Positions 17,901 to 25,620 of a stretch of 64,000 nucleotides of DNA are shown one piece after another; position 1 is the first letter of the stretch; each line of letters begins with the position of its first letter. The stretch is taken from assembly GCA_963851245.1 (NCBI GenBank), contig CAWKOH010000010.1, forward strand, positions 254,404-318,403, given 5' to 3'. The DNA is from CAWKOH01 sp963851245 (GTDB taxonomy: Bacteria; Actinomycetota; Acidimicrobiia; Acidimicrobiales; Palsa-688). The position numbers were made by a program, and so were the translations under genes. The notes under the pieces were generated by a model. That model did no database searches. It was not told the origin of the DNA and saw only the letters and a list, made by a program, of their open reading frames with translations.

Positions 17901-18644
17901 TCATATGACCGATCCGCCGTTGACACCGAGTACCTGGCCGGTGATGAAGCCGGCGTCGTCTGAGCACAGGAAGGCGGCTGCAGCCGCGATGTCGTCGCCC
18001 GTCCCCAGGTGGCCCAGAGGGATGGCCTTGGCCATCACCTCGTTCGACGGCAAGTAACCCTCCGTCTGAGACTGGTGCTGCATGGGCGTCTCGATCCCTG
18101 ACGGGGGGATGTTGTTGACCGTGATGCCAAGTGGGGCGAACTCCCGTGCCAGTGACTTGGTCAGTGCGATCACGGCGCCCTTGGACGAGGCGTAGTGGGC
18201 CATCCGCGGCGAGCCCCGCTGAGCGCTGGACGACGAGACGGTAACGATCCGGCCCCAGCGGGCCGCGATCATGTCGGGCAAGGCCGCCTGGCAGCAATGG
18301 AAGGTGCCGTGGATGTTGACACCGAAAACCCGCTCCCACGACTCGAACGAAATCTCCAGAAAGGGCTCGAAGGCGACCAGGCCGGCGCTGGTCACAAGAA
18401 CGGTCACCGGGCCCAGCTCGCCCCGAACCTTCCCAAACGCCTCCTCGAGCGCGGCGCGGTCGGAGACGTCGGCGGCGACCCCTATGGCCTCACCCGCGTT
18501 GCTCCGGATGTCCTCGGCCACCAGGTCGGCAGCCTCACCGTCGAGGTCGAGCACGGCGACCCGGCAGCCCTGATCGGCGAGCCGCAAGCAAGTCGATCGC
18601 CCTATCCCGGATCCGCCTCCACTTACCACTGCGACCCTATTCAC
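17901..18644 (-). CDS. Short-chain dehydrogenase/reductase (SDR)
   Basis: A 247-residue classical SDR. The cofactor loop is SGGGSGIGRS near residues 8-17, DLD after beta-2 suggests NAD(H), and the active site is SSSSAQRGSPRMAHYASSKG (Ser, Tyr, Lys). The C-terminus TGQVLGVNGGSVI is typical. The GTG start follows AGGAGGCGCAG. It is the first gene of the leftward SDR-TauD-Rieske-cupin unit and faces a TetR gene across 303 bp. It probably oxidises an alcohol or reduces a ketone made by the adjoining oxygenases. Confidence 0.92.
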   Translation of the reverse strand: MNRVAVVSGGGSGIGRSTCLRLADQGCRVAVLDLDGEAADLVAEDIRSNAGEAIGVAADVSDRAALEEAFGKVRGELGPVTVLVTSAGLVAFEPFLEISFESWERVFGVNIHGTFHCCQAALPDMIAARWGRIVTVSSSSAQRGSPRMAHYASSKGAVIALTKSLAREFAPLGITVNNIPPSGIETPMQHQSQTEGYLPSNEVMAKAIPLGHLGTGDDIAAAAAFLCSDDAGFITGQVLGVNGGSVI

Positions 18645-18947
18645 CTGCGCCTCCTACTGGTATACAACACGAACGGTAGACGTAGTCGGCAAGGCCTGAC
18701 AGGTCAACGCCCGGCCCCCGGCAACCTCCTCTTCGCTGAGCATGCTGTTGTGGCGCATGGCGGCGGCTCCCTCGGTGATGCGAGCGATGCGGCTCGCGGA
18801 GGTGTAGCTCGCGGCGACAAGGCGAGGCTCAGGTCCCCCACGGGCACTCCTGGCCCGGCCGCGTTGTGAGCACTCGAATAGTTTAACCGGTCGGTTAGAG
18901 ATTTCAACCGTGCGGTCAAGGTAACATTCGAGGACCGGAGGTATCCC
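18645..18947. other. Intergenic region between divergent SDR and TetR genes
   Basis: No gene is supported here. The right half carries two TetR-operator-like palindromes (18884-18916). The left half has no clear promoter; a TATACC sequence lies about 10 bp before the SDR ribosome site on the minus strand and could be a -10 box. Confidence 0.4.
18884..18916. promoter_or_regulatory. Paired TetR-type operator sites
   Basis: TAACC-GGTC-GGTTA (18884-18897) is a perfect inverted repeat with the AACC/GGTT half-sites common for TetR regulators. ACCG-TG-CGGT (18907-18916) is a second one. The centres are 21 bp apart, two helical turns, so two dimers could sit on one face. They lie 30-60 bp before the TetR start, suggesting autoregulation and control of the divergent oxygenase unit. 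Confidence 0.6.
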
Positions 18948-19556
18948 ATGAGCCCGCCCCGCCGTCGTGCCGCTGACGACTCCAGCAGCCGAAACGCGCT
19001 GCTCGACGCCGCCGAGGCGATCATGATCGAAGAGGGCTACGCCGCCGTCAGCTCCCGTCGGCTGGCAACCAAAGCCGGGGTGAACCCGGCGCTCGTCTAC
19101 TACTACTTCGACACCATGGACGGCCTCTTCATCGAGTTGTTCCGGCGCGGCTCCGAGCGCAGCATCGAGCGATTCGCCCTGGCCCTGCTGTCACCGCAGC
19201 CCCTCTGGGCTTTCTGGGAGCTCACCCATGATCAGGGCAACAACGCCCGCACCATGGAGTTCATCGCCCTGGCCAACCATCGCAAGGCGATTCGCGCCGA
19301 GATCGCCAACCTGTCCCGACGACACCGGCAGATGCAGGTTGATGTGCTGACCAGGGTGCTGAAGGGGTACGGCCTTGACATCGACACCTGGCCTCCCATC
19401 GTCATCATCCTGGCCATGGCCGGCATCTCCCGGTACCTCCTCATGGAGGAGCAATTCGGGATCGCCACCGGGCACCGAGAGATGGTCCAGGTCATCGAAC
19501 GCGAAATCCGGGCGCTCGAGGGGGAGCGAATCCAGCGAAGTGCCCTCGGTGCCTGA
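18948..19556 (+). CDS. TetR-family transcriptional regulator
   Basis: A 202-residue TetR protein. The N-terminal HTH reads RNALLDAAEAIMIEEGYAAVS, then RRLATKAGVNPALVYYYFD, followed by a helical effector domain. ATG 18948 has CGGAGG before it. Two palindromes just upstream are probable binding sites, giving autoregulation and likely repression of the divergent SDR-TauD-Rieske-cupin unit. The alcohol dehydrogenase downstream starts about 90 bp after its stop and may be cotranscribed. Confidence 0.9.
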   Translation: MSPPRRRAADDSSSRNALLDAAEAIMIEEGYAAVSSRRLATKAGVNPALVYYYFDTMDGLFIELFRRGSERSIERFALALLSPQPLWAFWELTHDQGNNARTMEFIALANHRKAIRAEIANLSRRHRQMQVDVLTRVLKGYGLDIDTWPPIVIILAMAGISRYLLMEEQFGIATGHREMVQVIEREIRALEGERIQRSALGA

Positions 19557-19622
19557 CCTCAGAAGGCGGGCTGCATCGAGGAGGCCATATGCCAGTTGCC
19601 TACTTCACTGATCCACTCGGAC

Positions 19623-19650
19623 GGGCCGTACCGTGAGGGCCGTACCGTGA
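19623..19650 (+). repeat. 14-bp perfect tandem duplication at a gene start
   Basis: GGGCCGTACCGTGA occurs twice without a gap (19623-19636 and 19637-19650). The second copy contains the GTG start of the alcohol dehydrogenase, and the junction of the copies supplies its GAGGG ribosome site. The first copy's GTG is out of frame. Confidence 0.8.
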
Positions 19651-20741
19651 GGGCGGTAGTGTGCCACGGCCCCGGCGACGTTCGCGTCCAGCACATCGAC
19701 GACCCTGTACCGCAGGCCGGAGAGGTGAAGGTAAGGGTCCATGCCGTCGGGGTCTGCCACACGGACCTGAACTTCACGACCGGGCAGATGCCTGTGCCCT
19801 ACCCGATCGTCTTGGGACACGAGGCGGCAGGGGTCGTGGTCGAATGTGGTCCCGGCGCCAGAAATGTCAGAGTGGGCGATCACGTCGTCTGCTCGATCAT
19901 CGGTCCCTGCGACCAATGCTTCCAGTGCTTGCGGAACGACCACGCCCTGTGCGAGAACGCACCGTTCTTCACTGGCACCATGCTCGATGGCACCACTCGT
20001 CTGTCGGAGGGCGGACGCTCGATCCACACGTTGCACTACCAGGGCTCGTACGCGGAATTCGCGATCGTGCCCGATCGCTTCGTCGTACCGATCCGCGATG
20101 ACGCGCCCCTCGAGCTGGTCTGCGGACTTGCCTGCGGAGTGAGCACCGGGCTCGGAGCGGCCATCGTGCGCGCCGGCGTCACGATCGGATCGCGCGTTGT
20201 CGTGGTCGGCTCCGGGGGTGTCGGCCTGGCGACGATGATGGGCGCCGGGGTCCGGGGCGCCACGCAGGTGATCGCCGTAGACATCCTCGCCCGCAAACTC
20301 GACAAGGCCATGGAGCTGGGCCTGGCCACGGATGTAGTCGATGCATCGGCGGGAGACCCGGTTGCGGCGGTGCTGGAACTCACCCGGGGCCGCGGGGCTG
20401 ACTACGGGTTCGACGCCGCGGGTGTCAGCGGCACCCTGGAGCAGGTCGTGGCCGCCACCCGTCCGGGCGGGACGTGCGTGGTCATCGGCCGGGCTCTGGG
20501 AGTCGTAGAGGTGACGCTCAACACGACGCTGCTCCTCCGTCAGCGGGTTATCACCGGCACCTACGGTGGCTCGATCCGACCCCGCCGGCACGTGCCCGAG
20601 TTCGTGGACATGCACATGCAGGGTCTCATAGACCTCGGCGGGATCCTGGACACGCGGTACAGCATCGATCAGGCCCCGCAGGCACTCGACGACCTGCACA
20701 ACGGTCGGATCACCCGCGGCGTGATCGTGATGGAGACCTGA
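19647..20741 (+). CDS. Zinc-dependent alcohol dehydrogenase (MDR family)
   Basis: A 364-residue medium-chain dehydrogenase. Catalytic zinc ligands are the Cys of VCHTDLN and the His of LGHEAAGVV; structural zinc is bound by the four cysteines of GPCDQCFQCLRNDHALCEN. The Rossmann motif is VVVGSGGVGLA, and Asp after beta-2 (VIAVDILARK) indicates NAD. GTG 19647 is chosen because homology begins with RAVVCHGPGDV and GAGGG lies 8 bases upstream. It resembles zinc alcohol dehydrogenases that oxidise aryl or allylic alcohols. It ends before a large hairpin repeat shared with another locus in this window. Confidence 0.9.
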   Translation: MRAVVCHGPGDVRVQHIDDPVPQAGEVKVRVHAVGVCHTDLNFTTGQMPVPYPIVLGHEAAGVVVECGPGARNVRVGDHVVCSIIGPCDQCFQCLRNDHALCENAPFFTGTMLDGTTRLSEGGRSIHTLHYQGSYAEFAIVPDRFVVPIRDDAPLELVCGLACGVSTGLGAAIVRAGVTIGSRVVVVGSGGVGLATMMGAGVRGATQVIAVDILARKLDKAMELGLATDVVDASAGDPVAAVLELTRGRGADYGFDAAGVSGTLEQVVAATRPGGTCVVIGRALGVVEVTLNTTLLLRQRVITGTYGGSIRPRRHVPEFVDMHMQGLIDLGGILDTRYSIDQAPQALDDLHNGRITRGVIVMET

Positions 20742-20787
20742 GGGATCCGGATCTATTGGGTCATTCTGACCTCCATCCTGCTGCGCC

Positions 20788-20872
20788 AGGTGGGTCCCAA
20801 ACTTCTTTCCGGGACGACTTGTACATCTCAGAGCGGTACAAGTCGTCCCAAAAGGCTTTTTGGGACCCACCT
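20788..20872. repeat. Nested palindromic element, copy A
   Basis: The outer arms AGGTGGGTCCCAAA (20788-20801) and TTTGGGACCCACCT (20859-20872) are perfect complements. Inside, GGGACGACTTGTAC (20811-20824) pairs perfectly with GTACAAGTCGTCCC (20836-20849) around an 11-base loop. The 81 bp from 20791 to 20871 align without gaps to 47491-47571, about 61 identical positions by my count. It lies between the ends of two convergent genes, so it may act as a two-way terminator, but the second diverged copy marks it as a dispersed repeat. Confidence 0.8.
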
Positions 20873-20928
20873 TTCGGCGGCCGACCCTTCGGCGGCCCAC
20901 CCCTCCGGTACCGCCTTGGGCGGCCTCT

Positions 20929-21903
20929 CTAACCGGGCCCTGGAGTGGGTTCGTCTTCGAGCCGCGCCCGCAGAAACGCGTAGATCCTCTCCCTGGCGAT
21001 GCGTCCCATCTCGGTCGGGGCCACCTCTATGCCATGTGGCCCTTCGGGGTAGACGGCGAGCTCGACGTCGTTCCCCGCGACCTGCAAGCGGGCGGCGAGG
21101 AAGAGGGAGTCGTCGAGGAGGAAGTCGGCGGTGCCGACAGTGAGCAGGCAAGGAGGCAGGTCATGCAAGTCGGCCCACAGGGGCGAGATGGCGGGGACAC
21201 GAACCTCGTCCTTCGATCGCCCTGGGAGGTAGTGGGCCCAGTTGGTGTCCGCGCCCGCCGCGTAGGGCACCTTACCGATCAGCAGTGTGGCGCTGGGTGT
21301 GCCTCCGTGGTCGTAGGCGCCGTAGCACAGGTCGGCGCCGAGGAACGGCGGCCGCCCACCGAGATGGTCCCGGAGGCGGAGCATGGTCAGGAGGGCGAAG
21401 TAGGCGCCTGCTGATTCGCCTCCTACCAGACGACGCTCGGTCCCGAACTCCTCCGCGGAGTGCTCCACCAGCCAGCGTGCAGCCGCCTCGCAGTCGTCGG
21501 GCCCGGCAGGGTAGGGATGTTCCGGAGCCAATCGATAGTCGACGCTCACGACGGCCAGGTTGGTCGCCTCAGCAAGCGGCCAATTGCGTCCATCCATGGA
21601 GGCGGCTGAACCTACCGTCATTCCACCGCCGTGGAAGTGCAGGTAGACGCCCTCAATCCGTTCGGGTCGCAGGATGCGTATAGGGATGTCGCCAGCCGGA
21701 CCGGGTATCTGCCGGGTCTCCGGGAAGTCCAGCGAGGTCAGCCCGAACAGGCCGCCCGGCGCCATCGCGGCCCGCAGCCACTGGATGCCCTCGGCCGTGG
21801 AGGTGTCAACCTCCGCCATTGCAGAAGTAGCCTCCATGAGCTTGGCGTTGTAGGCACGCTGCTCCTCGACATGGGTCAGGAGTTCGGGAGCGAAGAGGGC
21901 CAT
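20929..21903 (-). CDS. Alpha/beta hydrolase, hormone-sensitive-lipase type esterase
   Basis: A 324-residue esterase of the HSL family. The oxyanion motif is YLHFHGGGMTVG, the nucleophile Ser sits in GGESAGAYFALL, the acid is the Asp of TADFLLDDS and the His is in PEGPHGIEV. ATG 21903 has TAGGAG upstream. It follows the 120-residue unknown gene after only 8 bp on the same strand, so the two form an operon. It would hydrolyse short-chain or aromatic esters in the cytoplasm. Confidence 0.9.
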   Translation of the reverse strand: MALFAPELLTHVEEQRAYNAKLMEATSAMAEVDTSTAEGIQWLRAAMAPGGLFGLTSLDFPETRQIPGPAGDIPIRILRPERIEGVYLHFHGGGMTVGSAASMDGRNWPLAEATNLAVVSVDYRLAPEHPYPAGPDDCEAAARWLVEHSAEEFGTERRLVGGESAGAYFALLTMLRLRDHLGGRPPFLGADLCYGAYDHGGTPSATLLIGKVPYAAGADTNWAHYLPGRSKDEVRVPAISPLWADLHDLPPCLLTVGTADFLLDDSLFLAARLQVAGNDVELAVYPEGPHGIEVAPTEMGRIARERIYAFLRARLEDEPTPGPG

Positions 21904-21911
21904 GGCCGCTC

Positions 21912-22274
21912 CTATGGGGCTTTGCCTAGAAAGGTCATTCTGAGTGTGATAGCCGGCGGGAATGTCGCACTTACCGACAGCTCGTAACTCACTGCTTCGA
22001 AGTACCTCGCGATTTCCTTCAGCTTCGCCCTGATCGCCTTGAGAACATCCGAAAAGTTCTCCGGGAGGGTCTTCTTGTCTCTGAGAATCTCGTTCATCAC
22101 CTCGATGACGCCCAGCAGACGGACATAGGCGACATCGTCTTCCCCGAGATCACGCACGACTTGGGCCACCGCCAGCGGGTCGGCGAGCGCCGAGATCGTG
22201 ACCTGCGAGATGTTCACAGGGCCCGTGGAACCCTGTAGCCATCCGTCGAAGTCGGCCCGGAATCCTGGTGGCAT
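21912..22274 (-). CDS. Conserved-looking protein of unknown function, 120 aa
   Basis: I do not recognise the family. The protein starts MPPGFRADFDGWLQG at ATG 22274, preceded by AAGGAG at good spacing. The sequence further upstream in the same frame looks non-coding. It is predicted soluble, mixed alpha/beta, with a Lys-rich helix (SDVLKAIRAKLKEIARYFE) and a hydrophobic final strand ending FLGKAP. It lies 8 bp before the esterase start and is divergent from another alpha/beta hydrolase. No cysteine or metal-ligand cluster is seen. Confidence 0.6.
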   Translation of the reverse strand: MPPGFRADFDGWLQGSTGPVNISQVTISALADPLAVAQVVRDLGEDDVAYVRLLGVIEVMNEILRDKKTLPENFSDVLKAIRAKLKEIARYFEAVSYELSVSATFPPAITLRMTFLGKAP

Positions 22275-22454
22275 GGTCACGCTCCTTCTCACGCTGAGTG
22301 CCGTCTGCCCAACCGGGACGGTAGCGCCGGCCCCATCCTGCTGCCAGGATTTCCCCGCCCTCACGTGGCCGCCCAAGTGGCGGCCCGGCGAGGCGAAGCC
22401 GTTGGCTGCGCTCGCTCGCCGCCCGCCAGGCTGGGGTGTCGGACCGGCAGCGGA

Positions 22455-22466
22455 TAACGTCCATCC
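22455..22466 (+). promoter_or_regulatory. Possible -10 box of a leaderless transcript
   Basis: TAACGT (22455-22460), matching TANNNT, ends 6 bp before the GTG start of the hydrolase, and no ribosome site is visible. This is the spacing seen at actinobacterial leaderless genes. No -35 box is evident. Confidence 0.4.
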
Positions 22467-23264
22467 GTGCCCACAGCCCATGTGAATGGGATCGATGTCT
22501 ACTACGAGCGCTCGGGTCAAGGCCGGCGTCTGCTGTTCTTCAACGGCTCTGGTGCCACGCTCGAGAGTGCGGGGCCGTTGATCGAGCCCTACCGGGCCCG
22601 GTTCGAGGTATTGGTTCACGACCAGCGTGGCCTCGGCCGGACGGAGATCCCGCCCGGGCCTTATTCCATGAAGGACTACGCCGCCGACGCCGTCGCCCTG
22701 CTCGACCACGTGGGCTGGCCATCGTGCCGGGTAATAGGGGTCAGCTTCGGCGGGATGGTCGCCCAGGAGTTCGCCGTCACCAGCCCGAATCGTGTGGAAC
22801 GGCTAGCGCTGGCCTGCACGTCACCTGGGGGTCCGGACCGGTCTTCGTACCCGCTGCACGAGCTCGGTCCGCTCGACGACCCGGCCCAGGCCGAGCGCAT
22901 GCTGGGGCTGCTAGACACTCGCTTCACTCCTGAGTACCTGAGCTCGCATCCTGCCGAGCAGGCCTTGGCGTCAATGTTCACTACGCGCCGCCAGGTCGCC
23001 ACGAGCGAGGAACAGCGCCGCGGTGAGCGCGAGCAGCTGCTGGCCCGCCAGGGCCACGACGTGATCGACCGCCTTTGCGACGTCACCTGCCCGACCCTGG
23101 TTGCCGCCGGCCGCTACGACGGCATCGCCCCCCTCGTCAACAGCGAAACGATCGTCAGCCGGATTCCAGACTCTGAGCTAAGGGTCTACGAGGGAGGGCA
23201 CATCTTCTTCGTCCAGGACCCCTGTGCCATGCCCGAGCTAGTCGACTTCCTCGACCAGGTTTGA
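22467..23264 (+). CDS. Alpha/beta hydrolase
   Basis: A 265-residue hydrolase. The strand HVNGIDVYYERSGQG starts the fold. The nucleophile elbow is GVSFGGMVAQE (Ser), the acid is the Asp of AAGRYDGIAP and the His is in YEGGHIFF. It most resembles 3-oxoadipate enol-lactonase-like or esterase-type hydrolases (HDQRGLGRTE motif). GTG 22467 is likely read from a leaderless message. It is followed by a 13-bp-stem hairpin and a convergent regulator gene. Exact substrate unknown. Confidence 0.88.
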   Translation: MPTAHVNGIDVYYERSGQGRRLLFFNGSGATLESAGPLIEPYRARFEVLVHDQRGLGRTEIPPGPYSMKDYAADAVALLDHVGWPSCRVIGVSFGGMVAQEFAVTSPNRVERLALACTSPGGPDRSSYPLHELGPLDDPAQAERMLGLLDTRFTPEYLSSHPAEQALASMFTTRRQVATSEEQRRGEREQLLARQGHDVIDRLCDVTCPTLVAAGRYDGIAPLVNSETIVSRIPDSELRVYEGGHIFFVQDPCAMPELVDFLDQV

Positions 23265-23283
23265 GCCCGGCGTATGAATCGGC

Positions 23284-23330
23284 GGACACCGGCGCCGAGG
23301 GCTCCCTGACTGGGGGTGGCGCCGGTGTCC
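23284..23330. terminator. Hairpin between convergent genes
   Basis: GGACACCGGCGCC (23284-23296) and GGCGCCGGTGTCC (23318-23330) are perfect 13-bp complementary arms around a 21-base loop. It lies 20 bp after the hydrolase stop and 80 bp from the end of the leftward regulator. No U-tract follows on either strand. A two-way terminator or mRNA end-protecting structure is likely. Confidence 0.6.
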
Positions 23331-23410
23331 GGTCGGCTCGACCCTCCGACGTGAAGGCACCGCCACCACACCACCAGAGCTACGTTGTCGCTTCAGGGGC
23401 ACACATCCGG

Positions 23411-24172
23411 TCACGTGGCGGACAGGAGCCGTTCGTAGACCTCTCTGGTCGCCGGGCTGGGGGACACGCCGAGTTGGTCCCGGAGACACCGGCACAACTG
23501 GTTGTACACGTGAAGTGCCTCAGCCAGATTGTGCTGGGCCGCCAGTGCTTCCATGAGACAGCGGTACCCGCTCTCCCTCAAGGGAGCCAACCGAATGAGC
23601 CTCCAACCCGCTCGCACGGCGCCCGCCAGCTCTGGGCCACCAAGACCAAGCTCGGTAGCGGCGTAGCACTCGAGCGCCCGGATCTCGAGAAGGCTTAGTT
23701 GGCGCCGGACGTCATCGATCCACGGTTCGTCCTCGCCCGGGAGAAATCCTCGCTCGGCGACGAACAGAGCCAGCAGAACCGGGCCCCACGCCCGGGTCCA
23801 GTCTTGCTGGGCGACAGCCGACTCAGCCCGGTGGATGGCATCGGCGGCGGCTTCGAAGTCGACCCATGCATCCGGTAGATGCAGCCGGAGGGCGGACCGT
23901 CCCTCGACGGCAGACGATCCGAGGACGCGGCGTAGCTTGGAGAGCAGGGGGTTGAGACGAGCGTCGATGGCCCTCGGGTCCGGCTCCCTCCACAATGCCT
24001 CGGCCAGCTCGTCTCGGGGGACTTGCCGGTGACGGTTGACGACCAAATAGCTGAACAACAATCGTCCCAGGCGGCCGGGCAGCCCGCTGTCGAGACGTTC
24101 GCTGTCCCGCTCGATGACGAGAGGACCGCAGATCTGTACTCTCAGGCGACGAGGCGAGGACGCCAAGTTCAC
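23411..24172 (-). CDS. SARP/AfsR-type regulator with BTAD domain
   Basis: About 253 residues. The N-terminal part (RVQICGPLVIERD to LFSYLVVNRHRQVPRDELAEALW) is the OmpR-like winged helix of SARP regulators. The remainder (DFEAAADAIHRAESAVAQQDW to LGVSPSPATREVYERLL) is the bacterial transcriptional activation domain with TPR-like helices. There is no NB-ARC ATPase domain, so it is the short form. GTG 24172 is an estimate; TTG alternatives flank it and the ribosome site is poor. It is divergent from the small DUF1059-like gene 44 bp away. SARPs activate pathway genes; the target here is unknown. Confidence 0.82.
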   Translation of the reverse strand: MNLASSPRRLRVQICGPLVIERDSERLDSGLPGRLGRLLFSYLVVNRHRQVPRDELAEALWREPDPRAIDARLNPLLSKLRRVLGSSAVEGRSALRLHLPDAWVDFEAAADAIHRAESAVAQQDWTRAWGPVLLALFVAERGFLPGEDEPWIDDVRRQLSLLEIRALECYAATELGLGGPELAGAVRAGWRLIRLAPLRESGYRCLMEALAAQHNLAEALHVYNQLCRCLRDQLGVSPSPATREVYERLLSAT

Positions 24173-24216
24173 CAAGCTATTGCAATACGCTCCCTGTCCG
24201 AGCGGAAGGAGAAGGA

Positions 24217-24375
24217 ATGGCCAAACTGATCCGCTGTGAGTGCGGTTTCGTGGCCCGGGGAACAAGTGACGACCAGGTGATCGGGCAGATCCGCGACCAC
24301 ATGGCCACCGATCATCCGGCCCTCTTGAACTCGGTGTCCCAAGAGGACTTACTGGGCTGGATCCAGGTCGAGTAA
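24217..24375 (+). CDS. Small DUF1059-like protein, 52 aa
   Basis: ATG 24217 is preceded by GGAAGGAGAAGGA. The protein starts MAKLIRCECGFVARGTSDDQ and contains IRDHMATDHPALLN. A Cys-x-Cys-Gly-Phe start followed by a D.V...I..H...DHP helix matches the small DUF1059 family. Such proteins are soluble and of unknown role, perhaps metal-binding through the Cys/His residues. It lies head-to-head with the SARP regulator. Confidence 0.75.
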   Translation: MAKLIRCECGFVARGTSDDQVIGQIRDHMATDHPALLNSVSQEDLLGWIQVE

Positions 24376-24416
24376 AGGCTGATTAGCGACTGACGGGCCT
24401 CCCGACGTGGGTCCGG

Positions 24417-25460
24417 TCAGGGCCGGACGATCTGACCTCCCCGGGTGGAGCGCTCCATCATCCCGTTGGCTGTTTCGCCGTCCCATCTGTAGCGAACCAG
24501 TGCCTGCTGCAGGACCGGGAAGTCCGGGTTGGCGCCGACCCCACCCATAACCATGAAGTTGGACATGATCGAAGTGCCCTCGATCCGCGTCTTGCCATTC
24601 AGGGTCTCGAGCACGACAGATACATCTTCGCCCTTCGGTTGCAACCGGCGCAGCCAGGGCGCATCCACCACCCGCGCCGGTGTCAGCTCGCCGTCGCCCT
24701 CGAAGAGGTAGCCTTCGTTGTAGGTGGCCAGACCATCGTCACGAGGTGGGTAGACGATGTAACCGAAGCCCCGCCCGCTGGGAAACAACGCCGACTGCCA
24801 GGCGTGACCACGGAACGTGCCCAGCCGGCGGACCCCCTGCCGCCGGATTCGCAGAGCTCCGCCGTCGATCTGCCGCTCGAGACCATCCACGCGGACGTAG
24901 CCCGAAGCTCGCGACAGCTGCTCGAAACGGGGCCCTCCCATCAGCGCCCCCTCGTCCTGCTCGTCCAGCACCCGCTTAGCCTCCGGTAGAAGCGCACCGT
25001 TTTCCCAAGGGGGCACCGTCGACCTGATATCGATCTCGATCTGTACCGGTACGCTCGGCTGCCGGTCCGTCAAGGTCCCGGCGATCTGGTCCTCTACCGT
25101 CGACGTCACGGCCAGGCCGTCCAGCCGGACCCTCCAGTGCTTGAACGGCTCGATCATCTCGAAGGAGAGAGGACCCGCACCCAGGACACGCGCTCTGGCA
25201 TCAGCGCCCATCGGTTCGTGAATCGGGCCTGGCCCGAAAATGTTGTACACCTTCCCGTCGCCAGTGGCGATGTTGACCTGAACGTCGTGAGTCTCCCACT
25301 GATCGGCTACTGCTTCGACACCCATGCGAGGAATACCCACATCGTCGTTACGATCCCAGATCCAGGCGTTCACCGACTCACGCATTTCGGGATCTTCGGG
25401 CTGCGAGCCGAACACGTACTCGCGATCCTCACCCAGTCCAGCCGTCAGATCAGTCTCCAT
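24417..25460 (-). CDS. Lipocalin-like (AttH/CrtC-type) conserved protein
   Basis: A 347-residue protein rich in beta-strands and Trp/Gly turns. Segments such as WIWDRNDDVGIPRMGVEAVADQ, EMIEPFKHWRVRLDGL and RRLGTFRGHAWQSALFPSGR are like the two-barrel AttH/carotenoid-hydratase (CrtC) fold found in many actinobacterial catabolic clusters. No catalytic motif can be named. ATG 25460 follows GGAGGACGCCA. It has no signal peptide. It is divergent from the class II aldolase gene 160 bp away. The fold assignment is tentative. Confidence 0.6.
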   Translation of the reverse strand: METDLTAGLGEDREYVFGSQPEDPEMRESVNAWIWDRNDDVGIPRMGVEAVADQWETHDVQVNIATGDGKVYNIFGPGPIHEPMGADARARVLGAGPLSFEMIEPFKHWRVRLDGLAVTSTVEDQIAGTLTDRQPSVPVQIEIDIRSTVPPWENGALLPEAKRVLDEQDEGALMGGPRFEQLSRASGYVRVDGLERQIDGGALRIRRQGVRRLGTFRGHAWQSALFPSGRGFGYIVYPPRDDGLATYNEGYLFEGDGELTPARVVDAPWLRRLQPKGEDVSVVLETLNGKTRIEGTSIMSNFMVMGGVGANPDFPVLQQALVRYRWDGETANGMMERSTRGGQIVRP

Positions 25461-25620
25461 TGGCGTCCTCCCTGCATGGCCCGCACCGGTCAGATCGGCT
25501 CACCAAGATATCTCGTGCCGCCCCGGGCGCGACCTGTGAGGAGGAAGATCCGCTCGGGCCCCCATTAGGCTTCAGGGCAGACGCAGACCTGGCGTTCGAC
25601 GGGCTTCAGGAGGTTGGACG

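Noticed and set aside
20871..20925. CTTTCGGCGGCC/CCTTCGGCGGCC pair after the palindromic element as a separate repeat
   Set aside because: It is a short, low-complexity GC-rich similarity with no further copies noticed.
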